Below, piece by piece: positions 43,211 to 54,800 of a stretch of DNA of 64,000 nt; position 1 is the stretch's first letter, and each line of letters begins with the position of its first letter. A program made the translations under genes and the position numbers. The DNA is taken from contig NC_020168.2 in NCBI RefSeq assembly GCF_000224145.3, positions 496,001-560,000 on the forward strand, given 5' to 3'. The notes beneath the pieces were generated by a model, which ran no database searches, was not told the origin of the DNA, and saw only the letters and a list, made by a program, of their open reading frames with translations. This DNA is from Ciona intestinalis (Eukaryota > Chordata > Ascidiacea > Phlebobranchia > Cionidae).

Positions 43211-43703
43211 AGTCCCATCTTTTTACAATTCTGGGTTGTGGTTAATGGGGCACCTTTTGCTTGTTACTGCAACACATTTATTAAAAAGTATCAAACGGGA
43301 TACATCATACATGTGGATAAAATACACATTGATGAAACCAAAATGCCATTCTTTATAAAAAGAATTAAAACCAACGCAATACAAATCTTATTTTAAAAAT
43401 TTCATATACATTACTTTCATTTTCTATAAAATCATGAATGCTATTATAAAATATGGCAAACAAAAAGGAATAATATAATGCTACCAGGTAAAGCAGCTTT
43501 GTGCAGTATTTACACATGGAATATATAAAAGCTAGCACAATGAGTAACTATAATAGTTTTACACTCTGCACTGAATACTTGATTATAACATGTCAGTCAT
43601 TATACTAGGATAGGTTACTGGTCTATCATTTAGAAGGTGTAATATGGCCATGTATTTTACCTAACTGCACATTTTAGTTTGTTATTGAAACTAAACAAAA
43701 AAG

Positions 43704-44456
43704 TTAAAAGAATAATTCAGACACTTGTTTCTTTGTATCATCGGGTGAAGTGACAGTGTGACCTATTGTTCTTGGATCGGAAAAGATTTCAAAGTCGTTT
43801 CCACCTGCCATAGTTTTGTCTCCGAAAAAATGGATTGTTTCGAACCCTTCATTCGCCACATGTCCTAAGCAAAACCTCTTGTCCCAACCATCTGGAAAGA
43901 CATCGAAACTAATTTGCCCACCTATAGAAAAAGTTAAACCTTTCCCTTCAAACTGCTTTTGCAAAGCAGCAACAAAATCCTTGCGTATGTTGTGGGTTTT
44001 GTCAAATTGGAAAAATTCTTCTCGTTCCTTTTGAGAGCAGCTACGACCTACAGGACAAACATTTAACATTCCTTTTCTGAACTCAATAAAAGTTCCTCTT
44101 TTAACCGGCAGTTTAATTTTAGCCATGTAGCCGAGGCAATAATTGATAAAATCTTGCAACAATTCATCACCCAGATATGATTGAATTGACTGCTCAGATA
44201 GAAATTCTCCCCCCTTGTATGCAACGAGTCCATTTTCAGAAAACACATAATCATAAGAGTTGATTAAATCAGTTTGATTGGATCCAAGCTGTTCAACAAT
44301 TTTGTTCAAATCTGAACCCCCAACAAGTCCGACCACAACCTTTTCTCTCAGTGCCAACATGAAATCTTTCATATCTTGAGTAACTTTTTGTCGAGGCAGA
44401 GTAAGAGTTCCATCTACATCAAACAAACACAAGGTTTTGCTGCATTTTTCTGGCAT
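43704..44456 (-). CDS. PMM2: Phosphomannomutase
   Basis: It interconverts mannose-6-phosphate and mannose-1-phosphate, supplying GDP-mannose for glycosylation in the cytosol. One coding exon gives 250 residues (human PMM2: 246). The haloacid-dehalogenase motif LFDVDGTLT holds the nucleophile Asp13 and the acid/base Asp15. Other family blocks are [44 protein letters not shown] (with the Arg equivalent to human PMM2 R141, here Arg138), [16 protein letters not shown] and [15 protein letters not shown]. The start at 44456 is 29 bases after a good 3' splice site (ttaccttttag...catctag, ending at 44486), so the upstream frame is intron or trans-splice outron. Whether it is PMM1 or PMM2 cannot be decided, and Ciona may have one gene. 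Confidence 0.96.
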   Translation of the reverse strand: MPEKCSKTLCLFDVDGTLTLPRQKVTQDMKDFMLALREKVVVGLVGGSDLNKIVEQLGSNQTDLINSYDYVFSENGLVAYKGGEFLSEQSIQSYLGDELLQDFINYCLGYMAKIKLPVKRGTFIEFRKGMLNVCPVGRSCSQKEREEFFQFDKTHNIRKDFVAALQKQFEGKGLTFSIGGQISFDVFPDGWDKRFCLGHVANEGFETIHFFGDKTMAGGNDFEIFSDPRTIGHTVTSPDDTKKQVSELFF

Positions 44457-44895
44457 GGTACAACGATGCTGTTGCAATTTGTATGCTAGATGTAACAATC
44501 TAAAAGGTAAAACAGTATTGTCATTAAAACGATACACATATCTCATTAAATTAGTAAATTATATATGAAACATAAACATATATGCCCATGGTATTGATCA
44601 CGTCAGACGCCTAATGATTCGAATACACATACCCGCTTTAACCCCGATTCGTCGGGGAGAATCGGGCTGACTGTAGTACAACACTGCTATTTATGACAGC
44701 GCTTATAAAACTACTATGATAGCGCTTATAAAACTGAAAATCCAACCAACAAAACTCGTCAAACTGGAAACGCAAAAATTGAAATCAAATTTTTGCCACG
44801 TCTCGTTCTCTCTTCTTTCATTGTTTACGGTTTTCGCTTCAGTTGTTTTACTATCTGGTGTGTGCCGAAGTGGAACGGTTAAATCATAGAAATCT

Positions 44896-45015
44896 TATAG
44901 TAGGTTGGGGTAAGATGGCCCTTCTTATAAACATGTTTATATACGGACTCTGGGTAAGATGATTTCATTGCTTTTAATCGCCGTATTTGGTGGTAAACGA
45001 ATTTTATTTGCAGAA
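44896..45015. mobile_element. Diverged MITE fragment
   Basis: 'atagtaggttggggtaagatgg' marks one end, and the interior 'gccgtatttggtggtaaacg' is recognisable. The other end is missing. Confidence 0.6.
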
Positions 45016-45822
45016 TAAAATACATCGACACTACCTTAAAAAAAAACGTTAGTATGTATGTACCATGCTGTCCCGATAATTCTTGATACACCCGAATCCC
45101 TTGTTACACCGGACTCTTGAGATTATGTTTCTATTTTCTTATTCTAAACCACATTTAACATAATAAATTCATTTCTGCTTAAAATCTAAAATCAAAATTT
45201 CAACGTGTGAACGTTATTGTTCCCGAATCGTTTTCAACGAAAGGCTTCAAGACATAAAAGCAAAACAGTTACCCAATGCAATAATTGTAAAATAGAGTTT
45301 AAATTGTTGGATAAAGAAGAATGAGCACCATGTTTCAATATGGCGTTACCCGAGTTGTTACCCGAGTTGTTGGATGATTGTATCACAAAAAGTTGTATTT
45401 ATAGATTACTATGATCCAGTCGTCGCCTGTTTAATTAAAACAAAATAGTGCAAAAATAGGTTTGTGGTGATTCCAACTTTATTCAAGGAAGAAACGTATT
45501 ATTAGAGTACAATAGGTTTTAAATGCACCGCTTAACAAACAAAATACGTTGCATATGAACGTACAACAAATTGTATGGGAAAGGGGAAGCAGTGACTTCC
45601 GTGACCTCATAAAACAATGGTCGCTTGGGCACATGGGAACTTTGTAAGCAAGTTTGGTTGAAGCGGGTATTGTGGACCACTATATAGCTATAATTAGAGA
45701 GTGATTTTACTTTGATTTTGTCTTGATTGCAAGACGCCATGACGTATAAGGGAAGTAGAGGGTACAAGACTCAATGTATTTTACAGTATAATCCAAACTG
45801 TCTATGTAGTTTAGTATATAGT

Positions 45823-46005
45823 ATACTGTGGGGTAAGATGAGACAACTTTAGCACATAATATCAAAATATCGTAATTGTTTTTAACAACGCTTCATGGAA
45901 GTCGTGAGGATAAGGTTTCATAAAATTGTCAGTATATTTGTTTACAACTAAATGAGACGAGTAAATAAAATACATACATGTCCCATCTTACGACAACCTA
46001 TTATA
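45823..46005. mobile_element. MITE, full-length but diverged
   Basis: It runs from ACTGTGGGGTAAGATGAGAC to 'catgtcccatcttacgacaa' and 'cctattata'. Confidence 0.75.
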
Positions 46006-48157
46006 TTTGGCGTGTGTTGTTGACGTGCCTGGGCGTCCTATCGTGCTCGGGCAATGGAATTCCTTTGAAATTCGTGTGCAGCAATTACCGCTAAATGTGT
46101 GTTTGACCGAGGTATACCCACAGTGGTGGTGACATCGCGCCTTAAACCTAAGTAACCCCTTCCAGTTTTAAGAAAACGCTAAACTACAGCCCCTCTGCAA
46201 CGGTAATACGTGATGTAAAACTGTTGAGTTAAAATCGGAAACACGTCATACAAAATGTTGGGTATATGTTATAATGTCGAGACAGGAAATGTCTTATCAA
46301 ATAATTAATTAGCGTGAGTGATGCAAAGGTATTATCGTGATATTCTTACAGTCAAAAGTTTAAGCCACAATTACAAGTTAAAGAAAACTTAGGCCTTATT
46401 TCAAACGTAGCTAAATACAGGTGAAGGAAAAGTTCCATCAGAAAGTGTTTATTTGTGGTTTCTCTGTCGCAATCGGTTGTACTTATTCCAATGAACATCG
46501 TTATCAATGTCCTTATAATAACGAGTGTGCTATATAGTGGCCGAGTAACTTTTCATTGAAGGTGAGAAGATAGGATGATTGCCAGGTTCCTTACCGTTCC
46601 CTTATCTCGCAACAATAGCGCCTTCTAACTACACGTTTTATATTTGGAGACGTGTTATATTGTATGAAAGTAAACGCAGGTGCTGTTTTGGGTATAGATT
46701 GCCAAAGATGTGCTCGTCAATCCAGGAAAATTGATTCGATAAGGGTGGTTTATTACTTATAGAGTGTTTATTTTGGTGAATTCAAATTAGGTTATATCTG
46801 TTTGGCCTATAAGCAGAAAAATTGGTTTTACGCAGAAAAAGAGGCGCTTCTTTTATCGCAAACACTGTTGCATAACTTTTATCGTGCGAAGATATATCCA
46901 CCGGCGACTATATTCTGCGAAACGATATTTATACGTGTAGATAGTTCGTGGTTTACAAACGGGTTTACCTTATGTCTGCATACTACACACATTGAATAAA
47001 TAATAAGCCTCTTCGGACCGAAACGACGTCGAATTGCAGGCTTGCAGACAATGTAATGTTATATGTACGTAAAAGGTAGAAGAAGTAGAGTCCAAATAAA
47101 AGACTGAACAGCGTTAAACAGATACTCAGCTTTTTGTATACTTACAATGCTGATGACTAGGAAATATTAATCGATTCGTTGATACAGATAGATTGTCATG
47201 TGTTTACATTGTGGTGGCCTTTGAGAGGCACGGGTTATTTGGCTTATACGGTCGTTAGTTAGTAAGCTGTAATATAAGATATCGTGAAAAGTTGGTTCAA
47301 CGTAGTTACTTCCACTTACGTTTAGAGCGAGCCATGAATAAGAACGACAATGGGCAATAGGTCTTAGGATTGCAGTTGGACAAAAAACCTATTTCTTGAT
47401 TACAGAACAGATAACGAACCGATAACGTTTTTAAAGACAGTATAATATTTGTGCAATACAGTTTTAATCAGCAGGCGGTGCATGAAATATTTATTCTTTA
47501 ATTAAATTGCAAACAGAATTGTTATACTTTATGAATACAAATTTCCTATAATGCCGTATTTTATACTTCTGGTCACAGTCACATTTAACCTTAAAAGTTA
47601 AGCCCCGAGGCTATATATTGTAATCCCATGTCTCCAATGCCCAAATATATTATATTTATATATATGTGTGTGTAAGACACCAGAATATTGACATCTAGCT
47701 ACAGGGAACTATTTGTTTGCTAGCGCGTAGCGTTTTTTTTTTCGCGATAAAATAAAGCAAGTCGTGTTTCCTAAATTAGACCCAAAACACAAGAACACTC
47801 TCGTTTCGTTTTAATAAACGTATCGCAGACTCTGTGCTGGCAGTCGCAAACGGTCAGCAAGAGTTAGCGGCATATATGGTGAATGAATCATTAATGTTTG
47901 GTAAGCATGCATGAAGTATAAATCATCAGACGAGTGCAAGTGGAGCCGAATCTGTCTTGGTGTAATGATGTCAATTTAAGTGAAAATCGTATGTTGGTTG
48001 TTGGACCTGGAGCCGCACCAGCTAGCTGTATGTGTATTAGATTACTAAAACGCGGGGAAGAAGACCAGCGATATTAAAACTGCAAAGCAAGTAAGATTAC
48101 GATTAAAGTGGTTCGCACCTTTGATCGCCAAGAAGGCTTTGGCATAACGTGTTTCTT

Positions 48158-48315
48158 ATGTAGGGTGTGGGAAAATGGGCCACATTTTCATTCTATTTTC
48201 TCGTCCTATTTGGTAGTAAATATAAAAAGTCGCATGAAAAATTGATCTTTGTTTAAAACACGATTAGGATAAGTGAATATTATGTGCTAAAGGTGTCCCA
48301 CCTTACCCCACAGTA
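48158..48315. mobile_element. MITE, slightly shortened
   Basis: It runs from GTAGGGTGTGGGAAAATGGG to 'ggtgtcccaccttaccccac', with the interior 'cgtcctatttggtagtaaat'. Confidence 0.8.
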
Positions 48316-48483
48316 TTATATATTTATATACGCAGGTGGAGATTATTTAAATTAATTTATTGCTTTTGTTTATTCCAGTTGTTTTTTATCGTGTTATGTT
48401 TTATTAATACATACTTGTTTATATATTTTTTGTTTTATACTTTTCGAGCTGTGTATTAATCATCGCATCTTTTATTTATGTAT

Positions 48484-48670
48484 AGTAGGGTGGGGGGTGA
48501 TGGCACACCTTTTCATTCTATTTTTCCCCACCCATTGGTAGGAAACAAAGAACATTCAAAGATTTATAAATATCCTCACGACTCCCATAGACCGTTGTTA
48601 TGGTTTAAAACACGTTCCGGATATTTGGATGCTTTGTGCTAAAGGTTTCACTACTTACCCATTCTACTAT
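48484..48670. mobile_element. MITE, full-length
   Basis: It runs from AGTAGGGTGGGGGGTGATGG to 'ttacccattctacta', with the interior 'ccacccattggtaggaaaca'. It ends about 130 bases before the start of the 7TM gene. Confidence 0.8.
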
Positions 48671-48803
48671 TTGTTTGTCATTTTTATTTTACCCATATTT
48701 TTTCAGCCAAAGGTTTTAAAAATGTTTTGAAAGTATATTTGATAGGAATCATATACACTCTTATATAACTAGCCATCAGCCGGCAAAATCATCAACAGAC
48801 ACC

Positions 48804-50491
48804 ATGGCAAGTTCAAAAACAACATTGGTTATTTCGAATGTATCAGCAGCGAACTCGACGTTCGGGAATCCAAAAGAGTTCAGTTATACCGACGTAGATT
48901 GGATCGTACCCACTATAATTAATGCTTTGCTTATTCTGCTTGCTCTTTGGATTACTTTCTCAGTGACACATTATGGAATAAAGACTGATAAATGGTGTAC
49001 TACTGCTAAAAGAAAATCACAACAACTAAGCGCAGGTATATATGGATGAATAAATGTAATTTATTTATTACAATTTCTTGTGTGTGGGGACAACTACAGT
49101 CGATAAAATACCGATGTTCTGTTCCTTCCTTACCCGCTTACGAGTTACCAGTTACGTAACTTTATGGGTAATTGAATAAATGTAATTTATTTATCCTCGC
49201 ATGTTGAGGCAAGTTCAATCGTTATAACACGAGTGTTCTGTTGCACAACAACTTGTGCTGCCAGCGAGTTACCACGTATATATTTGTAGCTAATTGTTTA
49301 TGATCATATTTACCATACATGTGCTATATTTGTTCTCGATCCGCAAATAAAAAACACAACGTGCACGCAAAGATACAACAAATGACGTAAGGTATAATAT
49401 AAATACATTAATGATCAATCATATGACAACTGAACGCGTTGTCACATCTATGTTCTAAATTTAGATTACACAGAAGATTAAACTAAACTGTGATTTCTGC
49501 CTTTACAAATATTGTATTTATATTTTTGGATCTGTATTTTTCAGGTGTGATATACTCGTCGGTCGTTCTGTGTGCTGTTATGACGATTTTACGTTACGTC
49601 ACAAGTTTTGCGACATTTCATTTGGGAATCGGCGAAGGCAAGGATTACGAGTGTGAGATTATCTCTGATATGTCGTTTGCTATGTACTGCCTTGTTACAG
49701 CATGTGTCTACCTTTTTCTATGGCTGAGACAGCGAACATTCTACGCCAACAAAATGTTGAACGTAAGCTATAATCGTTTTCTCCGCTTCGTCAGTGCTTC
49801 CAGTTTTCTCGTCATCTTTTTCTCTGGACTTGGTGCGATCGTCGTTACATTGACACCAGTATCTTACCCATCATCTGCGCGTGGTTGTACATACAAACCT
49901 AGCTTTAACATAGTGGAAACTATAGGATGGGCTGTGTCTGTTGCGCTACTGGTGCTAAGCCAGTTAGTACTGATCGCGCTATTCGTCTACCCGTTAATGC
50001 GACATCGGAAGATGCAGGAGGCATCCGCCTGGAGCGGATCACCAAAAGATCGGAATGAAAACGTGGATGATCAGAATAAAGAACGAAGTATTGTAACAGT
50101 AGATGGACAATGCGATGTTACTTCAACCACAGATGCTCCAGTTTCGAGTTCATCCCCTAAAAAAAAGGTTTCTGAAAGACGGGTATCCCGTCACGCCAAG
50201 CAGTCCAACCGACCCTATTCACTGAAGCTACAGCGCAAGATAATGCGAATAATGTTGCGGACAATTATATTCAGTGTTCTATCTATCGTATCTGATATAT
50301 GGTGGCTCGTATTTTCTACTTACATTCTAAACACGAGCGGCCCAAGGCGCTGGTCAACCACGGCCTATGATATCAACGTAATGTTTAACCTTCTGTCTGT
50401 AATTTGCTCGTTTCTAGCTTTTCCCATGATGCTTACGTCACCGTTAAGAAATCATTCAAACCAAGAAGTGACATCCGCAGTACCAGAGTAA
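48804..50491 (+). CDS. Orphan seven-helix membrane protein (GPCR-like)
   Basis: Two exons, 48804-49035 and 49545-50491, join in phase to 392 residues. Seven hydrophobic helices can be placed: about 35-57, 80-105, 120-140, 160-185, 215-240, 325-350 and 365-385. The N-terminus is short, lacks a signal peptide and carries several NxS/T sites (NVS, NST), consistent with an extracellular side. Loop 3 between helices 5 and 6 is long, charged and Ser-rich (SPKKKVSERRVSRHAKQS), a common site of receptor phosphorylation. I see no DRY or NPxxY motif, so it is not a typical rhodopsin-class receptor; it may be a tunicate-specific family. Helices were judged by eye. An intron of 509 bases holds two SINE-like tails. 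Confidence 0.78.
49045..49285 (-). repeat. Two SINE-like tails in the 7TM gene intron
   Basis: Two head-to-tail blocks each start with 'aataaatgtaatttattta' and run on to a 'gtgttctgtt'-type word and 'gcgagttaccacgta' or 'acgagttaccagttacg'. On the minus strand these are the SINE tail. Confidence 0.5.
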
Positions 50492-50537
50492 TTGTTGATA
50501 TCAGAACTTTTATTTTTTGGACACTCGACTTACTCAG

Positions 50538-50699
50538 TAACGTGGGGTAAGATGGGACACTTTTCATTCTATTTTCGCCTCATTTGGAAGTGAACAAAGA
50601 ATGTTCAAAGAATTATAAAACCGCAACCCGACGACTCCCATAGAATTGTTTAAAACACGGTCGGTGCTAAAGTTGCCCGTCTTCCCCCACCATACTTTA
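50538..50699. mobile_element. MITE, slightly shortened
   Basis: It runs from AACGTGGGGTAAGATGGGAC to 'cccgtcttcccccaccatac'. Confidence 0.8.
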
Positions 50700-50811
50700 T
50701 GCGACATATCTTTAAGAGTGAAACATTAACTGCGTAGTTGTAAATCTAAACATACTTCTGCACTGCCTTGCATTTATTTGTTGCCATGCTGTTTTAAAAG
50801 TTTCATGTATA

Positions 50812-50975
50812 TAGTTGATTGGGGTAATATGGCGGATGTTTTTAATCTCTTTTCTAATTATATCTGGTAGTAAGCAAAGGATATTTTTAGAACTATATGT
50901 CCTCCCTTACGACTCTAAAAGAGCCTTGGTAATTGTTAAAAACAATATTGGGAAATATGGGACATTATGAGCGAT
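50812..50975. mobile_element. MITE-related, strongly diverged
   Basis: 'atagttgattggggtaatatgg' at one end and 'ctggtagtaagcaaagg' inside match the family, but the far end is eroded. Confidence 0.55.
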
Positions 50976-51823
50976 AACGTTATTCATCTTATATTCACAC
51001 AATTAACGCTAGTTTAATAACTATAAAGTGAATTTATCCCGCTAAATAAAGCTGGAACATATACGTGGTTTACTATAACGGCGTAGAGTGTTTATTGTTT
51101 CATTAAATGTTACACCAGAGTTCCATATGTTCCCTACATAGCGACAGGGACGCTAAGATATCAATTACTTATCATTGTTAACTCGCTATAGTTAACAAGG
51201 GACTAAAGAATTCAACTGCTAATGAGTAAGGTATCAATGTGAACACACAACAAACTGGGACTCCAGAAGAACTATTACAGTATAGTTGTCTATAACGTTT
51301 GTTTCAATGCAATCATGGTACAGAATTATGTAACGCATTTTGGACGTTTATCTGGTTTTCTTAGGTTTTGTAGTAAGCAAGCGCGCCGACTTCATGCCCG
51401 TCGCAGTTGCGGCGCTTTAATTCTTTCCGTTCGCGTGTAAATAGAGAAAAGGCAGTTGAAGATGGTTGGTTGGATTGTGAACAATTGGCTACTTTTGAAC
51501 GACGCTTCAGATGTTTGAGCTTTCAAGTAGAGAGCTATCGACATTTTAGATGTTTGTTTAGCTTATGAAACGTATGGGAGTTTCTTACTTTAGATTGTGT
51601 ATTCATAAATGAAGTAGCAAGGGCGAGAAACAGTTGGGGTATAGGTTTATAAACCGGTTATCGTTTAGTTGCATATGATATGTTATTACGTGATGAAATC
51701 GGTAATAATTTAGTAAGCAGTTATATATATCCCATATCGTTGTTTTATTTATTGTTAATTAATAGGTTCTACCAATGCTAAAGTAAAGCGAGGTGAAAAT
51801 GTAAAGTCACGTTTATAGAGAAA

Positions 51824-54800
51824 ATGTCGAGTCCCACTAAAAGCAAAGCTGAACTAAAGGATAAAGGGAGTCCTCACTTTCCTAAAGAATCGACGGATGA
51901 TTCGTTGATTATTTCCCCACATGCAGATATTTTGTCTGATGGGGAAGCAAGGGATGTTTTCAAAGGGAAGGTTTTAATCGACCGCTTATTGGTCTATTAT
52001 GGAAAATTTGAAGGATCCCGCCATAGAGCAGCGAGGTACGCTCAAAAACTGCTCGACTTGGGACATATTGAAAGTTTGACAAACGGGAGGCAGTTCGAAG
52101 ATTCGGTTCATGTTTATCGATGGACTGATGTGGCAAGAGTTGTGAATCAAGCAAAGAATAAGTCGATGGTGGAAGGCGTACAACATCAGGCACCAAAAGT
52201 TCCCCAACGTCGTCGCATGAAAGATGCCGGTGGAGCAGATGGCGGTAAAGCGGTTTTGAAAATCTGTATCGAAACTGAAAATTGTCAAGGAGCAGAAATT
52301 CAGGTGAACTTATATGTTTATATAACACTCGTATATAGTGGGTGGGGGAGATTAGACACCTATTTATTCAGTTTTCTTGTCACATTTGGTAGTAAAAAAA
52401 GAAAATTTAAAGAAACCGTATACTCACGACTCACATACCATTGTTAATCGTTTAAAACACGATCAGGATATTTGGATATTATGTGCTTAAAATGTCCAAT
52501 CCTACCCAACCCTACTGTATTTGTTATAACTTTAATATTATATCTCCGAACAGTTTGTTTTTGTATAACACTTATAGTGTAAATTAAACGAGGCTCTTCT
52601 GGGTTGTTGGTATGAAATACCAGGTATATAGTAAGGTGAGGTACATTAATTGTGCGTATAGCTTACAATCAAAACTCAATTTTGTGCTTGTCGTTTTTTT
52701 CTGATACTTAAGTATAAGTGCATATGACGTCAAATCGTCAATTAACGTATTGTAAATAGCTAATAGAGTTGGGACGTTACTCGGATTGAAGGTTTGCGCA
52801 TTAGTTATCGGTAAGCAAATCTGGTATAAGTGCGTCACGATTCGGGGGTGCGTGCGGATGTCTTGTAAAACACCAAAACTGTCCGCATAACAAAATCTAA
52901 TTTTAGGCAAGAATCAGAGCTTCGCCTCGTAACGAGTCAAACTACATGACGGATGTGTTGACGTCAACCAAAACATTAACAGCCGCCACCGAGGATTCGT
53001 TTTTTGGCGGGAAAGTGATGAAAAGTCTTAGCTACGTGACGGAAAACGAGGAACGACAAAGGTAAAGAGACGCTTTCGTGTGTTTGCGTCAAAACCCGGT
53101 TGTAAAACGACATTTAAGTATAAATTATTTACAAGAGTGCTGTTTTATTGTTGTCGGATTAAAAATGTATCAGTCTGGATAAACGTGTTGAAATATCTGT
53201 TTTTTAGGTCTTGTCTGAAGACACCTGTTATAACAGAAGTAACAACAGAAGAAATTAAGACGCCATCAAGTAAAAGTAAAAATGAAAACAAACACGAAGA
53301 ACAAACACACTGCATGGAAAGTCCTCGAAAACGCGTTGCGGCCGCGAAGAAAACGTCACCAAAATATGACGACAGTAATTACGTGGATCACAAGAATTTA
53401 AAGGGAGTCCACTTAGGTTCTACTAAGCAGAGTTTAAGCTATTCCAAGGAGAGTCAGGTAAATAGTTCCACAACGAAGAGTGGGAGCGTTGGCCCTCAGC
53501 GGTTCAAGAACGCCACTAATCCAACTGCTGTGGCGCATTCACCTGGACCAGGTGTGGCGAACGAAGTACCTCCAGTAGCAAAAGGGAGGTCTAATATTGA
53601 GAAGAATAAGATTTGTGACGAACAATTAACCCAAGACTCTTCACAAAAATCGCAAGTGCGAACCACGCCCCATGTCCCGCGGCCGAATATGAACAACCCA
53701 ACCAACAATGCTAAACACTTCGATGTAAAAGAAGCTGACTCATCACCGTCCAATACAACAGCAACACAAACCTCCGAGAAAAGCATCCTTAATGCGTCTA
53801 TGTTGTACAATGGGACGCCAGAAAATTCAAACGGGTAAGTTAAAAAAGATTTTATAACACAATACTATAATAGTCAGATAACAACATTACAAAACATAAA
53901 TTTTATTTATTTCCACGAAAACAGCAGCGGAGATCAAATTTTATTAAAACACTAACGAGAAGGGAATTCACAACAAAACGAGTCGTTAAAATATAAACTA
54001 AGGATAAACAAAGAGGACCGAATTGTAGAGCCGAATATTTACGCGTGTGAAAGAGCGTTGTTAATTTTCAAAACACGATTCGGATATATTTTAGATATTA
54101 TGTGCTAACGGTACCCATCTTACTCCACACTACCCACCATATTCAAATGTATGTTGCCGTCTTGTATATTCGTTGAAATGCAAGGTCAATATTTTTAAAG
54201 TAAAACCTCACCGGGCAATGAACCAATGCAAAGATTTGAGAAGCAATTGGACTCGGCCTCCTACAATAACGACTCATTTATCGAACACAGATCTGCTGAA
54301 AGAACAAAGAAACGGACTCGATTTATCGACGATAGAGTATATATTCTTGAAGGTATATATTATTCTATACAATATTTAATGTAACAGTTTTTCTTTTGAT
54401 AATAAATCGTGAATCGTGGCAAGCAGTTTAGTTTTGCCGGCAAGTGAAAAAGGGGTTACCACACCCATAGAATACGTATTCCGCTTAATGCCAATTGCTT
54501 TACCTTAGTGGTGGCTAATGGTTTGTCTAAATTGTCAGTGATACATAAAAATAGAAATATTTTTACAAAGTTACATGCAACTCATAAGGGAACACGAGGT
54601 ATGTGAAACAGAACATCCGGGTGATAAGTCATAACATTTTCTCGCTACGCGAGAATAAATAAGTTACATTCATTTTTTATCCATTTATAATTCTATAGAA
54701 ACATCGTTGGTAAACGGGCACGATCACCGCAACCTGACCGACCTAACCCAGGAAAGCACTGGCGTTTCACTTTTTTCATCGAATTCACTCATCAACGACG

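Larger units (their letters stand above)
42364..43703. other. Spacer between the death-domain gene and PMM
   Basis: It contains a MITE (42576-42753) and a degenerate repeat of the PMM start region (about 43150-43210). A 143-codon open stretch at 42965-43396 overlaps that duplicate and shows no family resemblance, so I do not call it a gene. Confidence 0.5.
44457..48803. other. 4.3 kb spacer between PMM and the 7TM gene
   Basis: No gene found on either strand. It contains MITE copies at 44896-45015 (partial), 45823-46005, 48158-48315 and 48484-48670. It also has small tandem duplications: AGCGCTTATAAAACT twice near 44697-44736, and GTTACCCGAGTTGTT twice near 45345-45375. As the longest gene-free stretch it may hold control sequences of the receptor gene. 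Confidence 0.5.
50492..51823. other. Spacer between the 7TM gene and the formin gene
   Basis: Contains MITE copies at 50538-50699 and 50812-50975 and otherwise no recognised feature. An acceptor-like 'cacgtttatag' ends six bases before the formin ATG. Confidence 0.45.

Noticed and set aside
42965-43396. A 143-codon open frame
   Set aside because: No family resemblance, it overlaps the degenerate duplicate of the PMM start region, and no codon-usage or splice signal supports it.
45519-46999. Open frames of 65-82 codons in the large spacer
   Set aside because: No family resemblance, no splice partners, and the lengths are as expected by chance.
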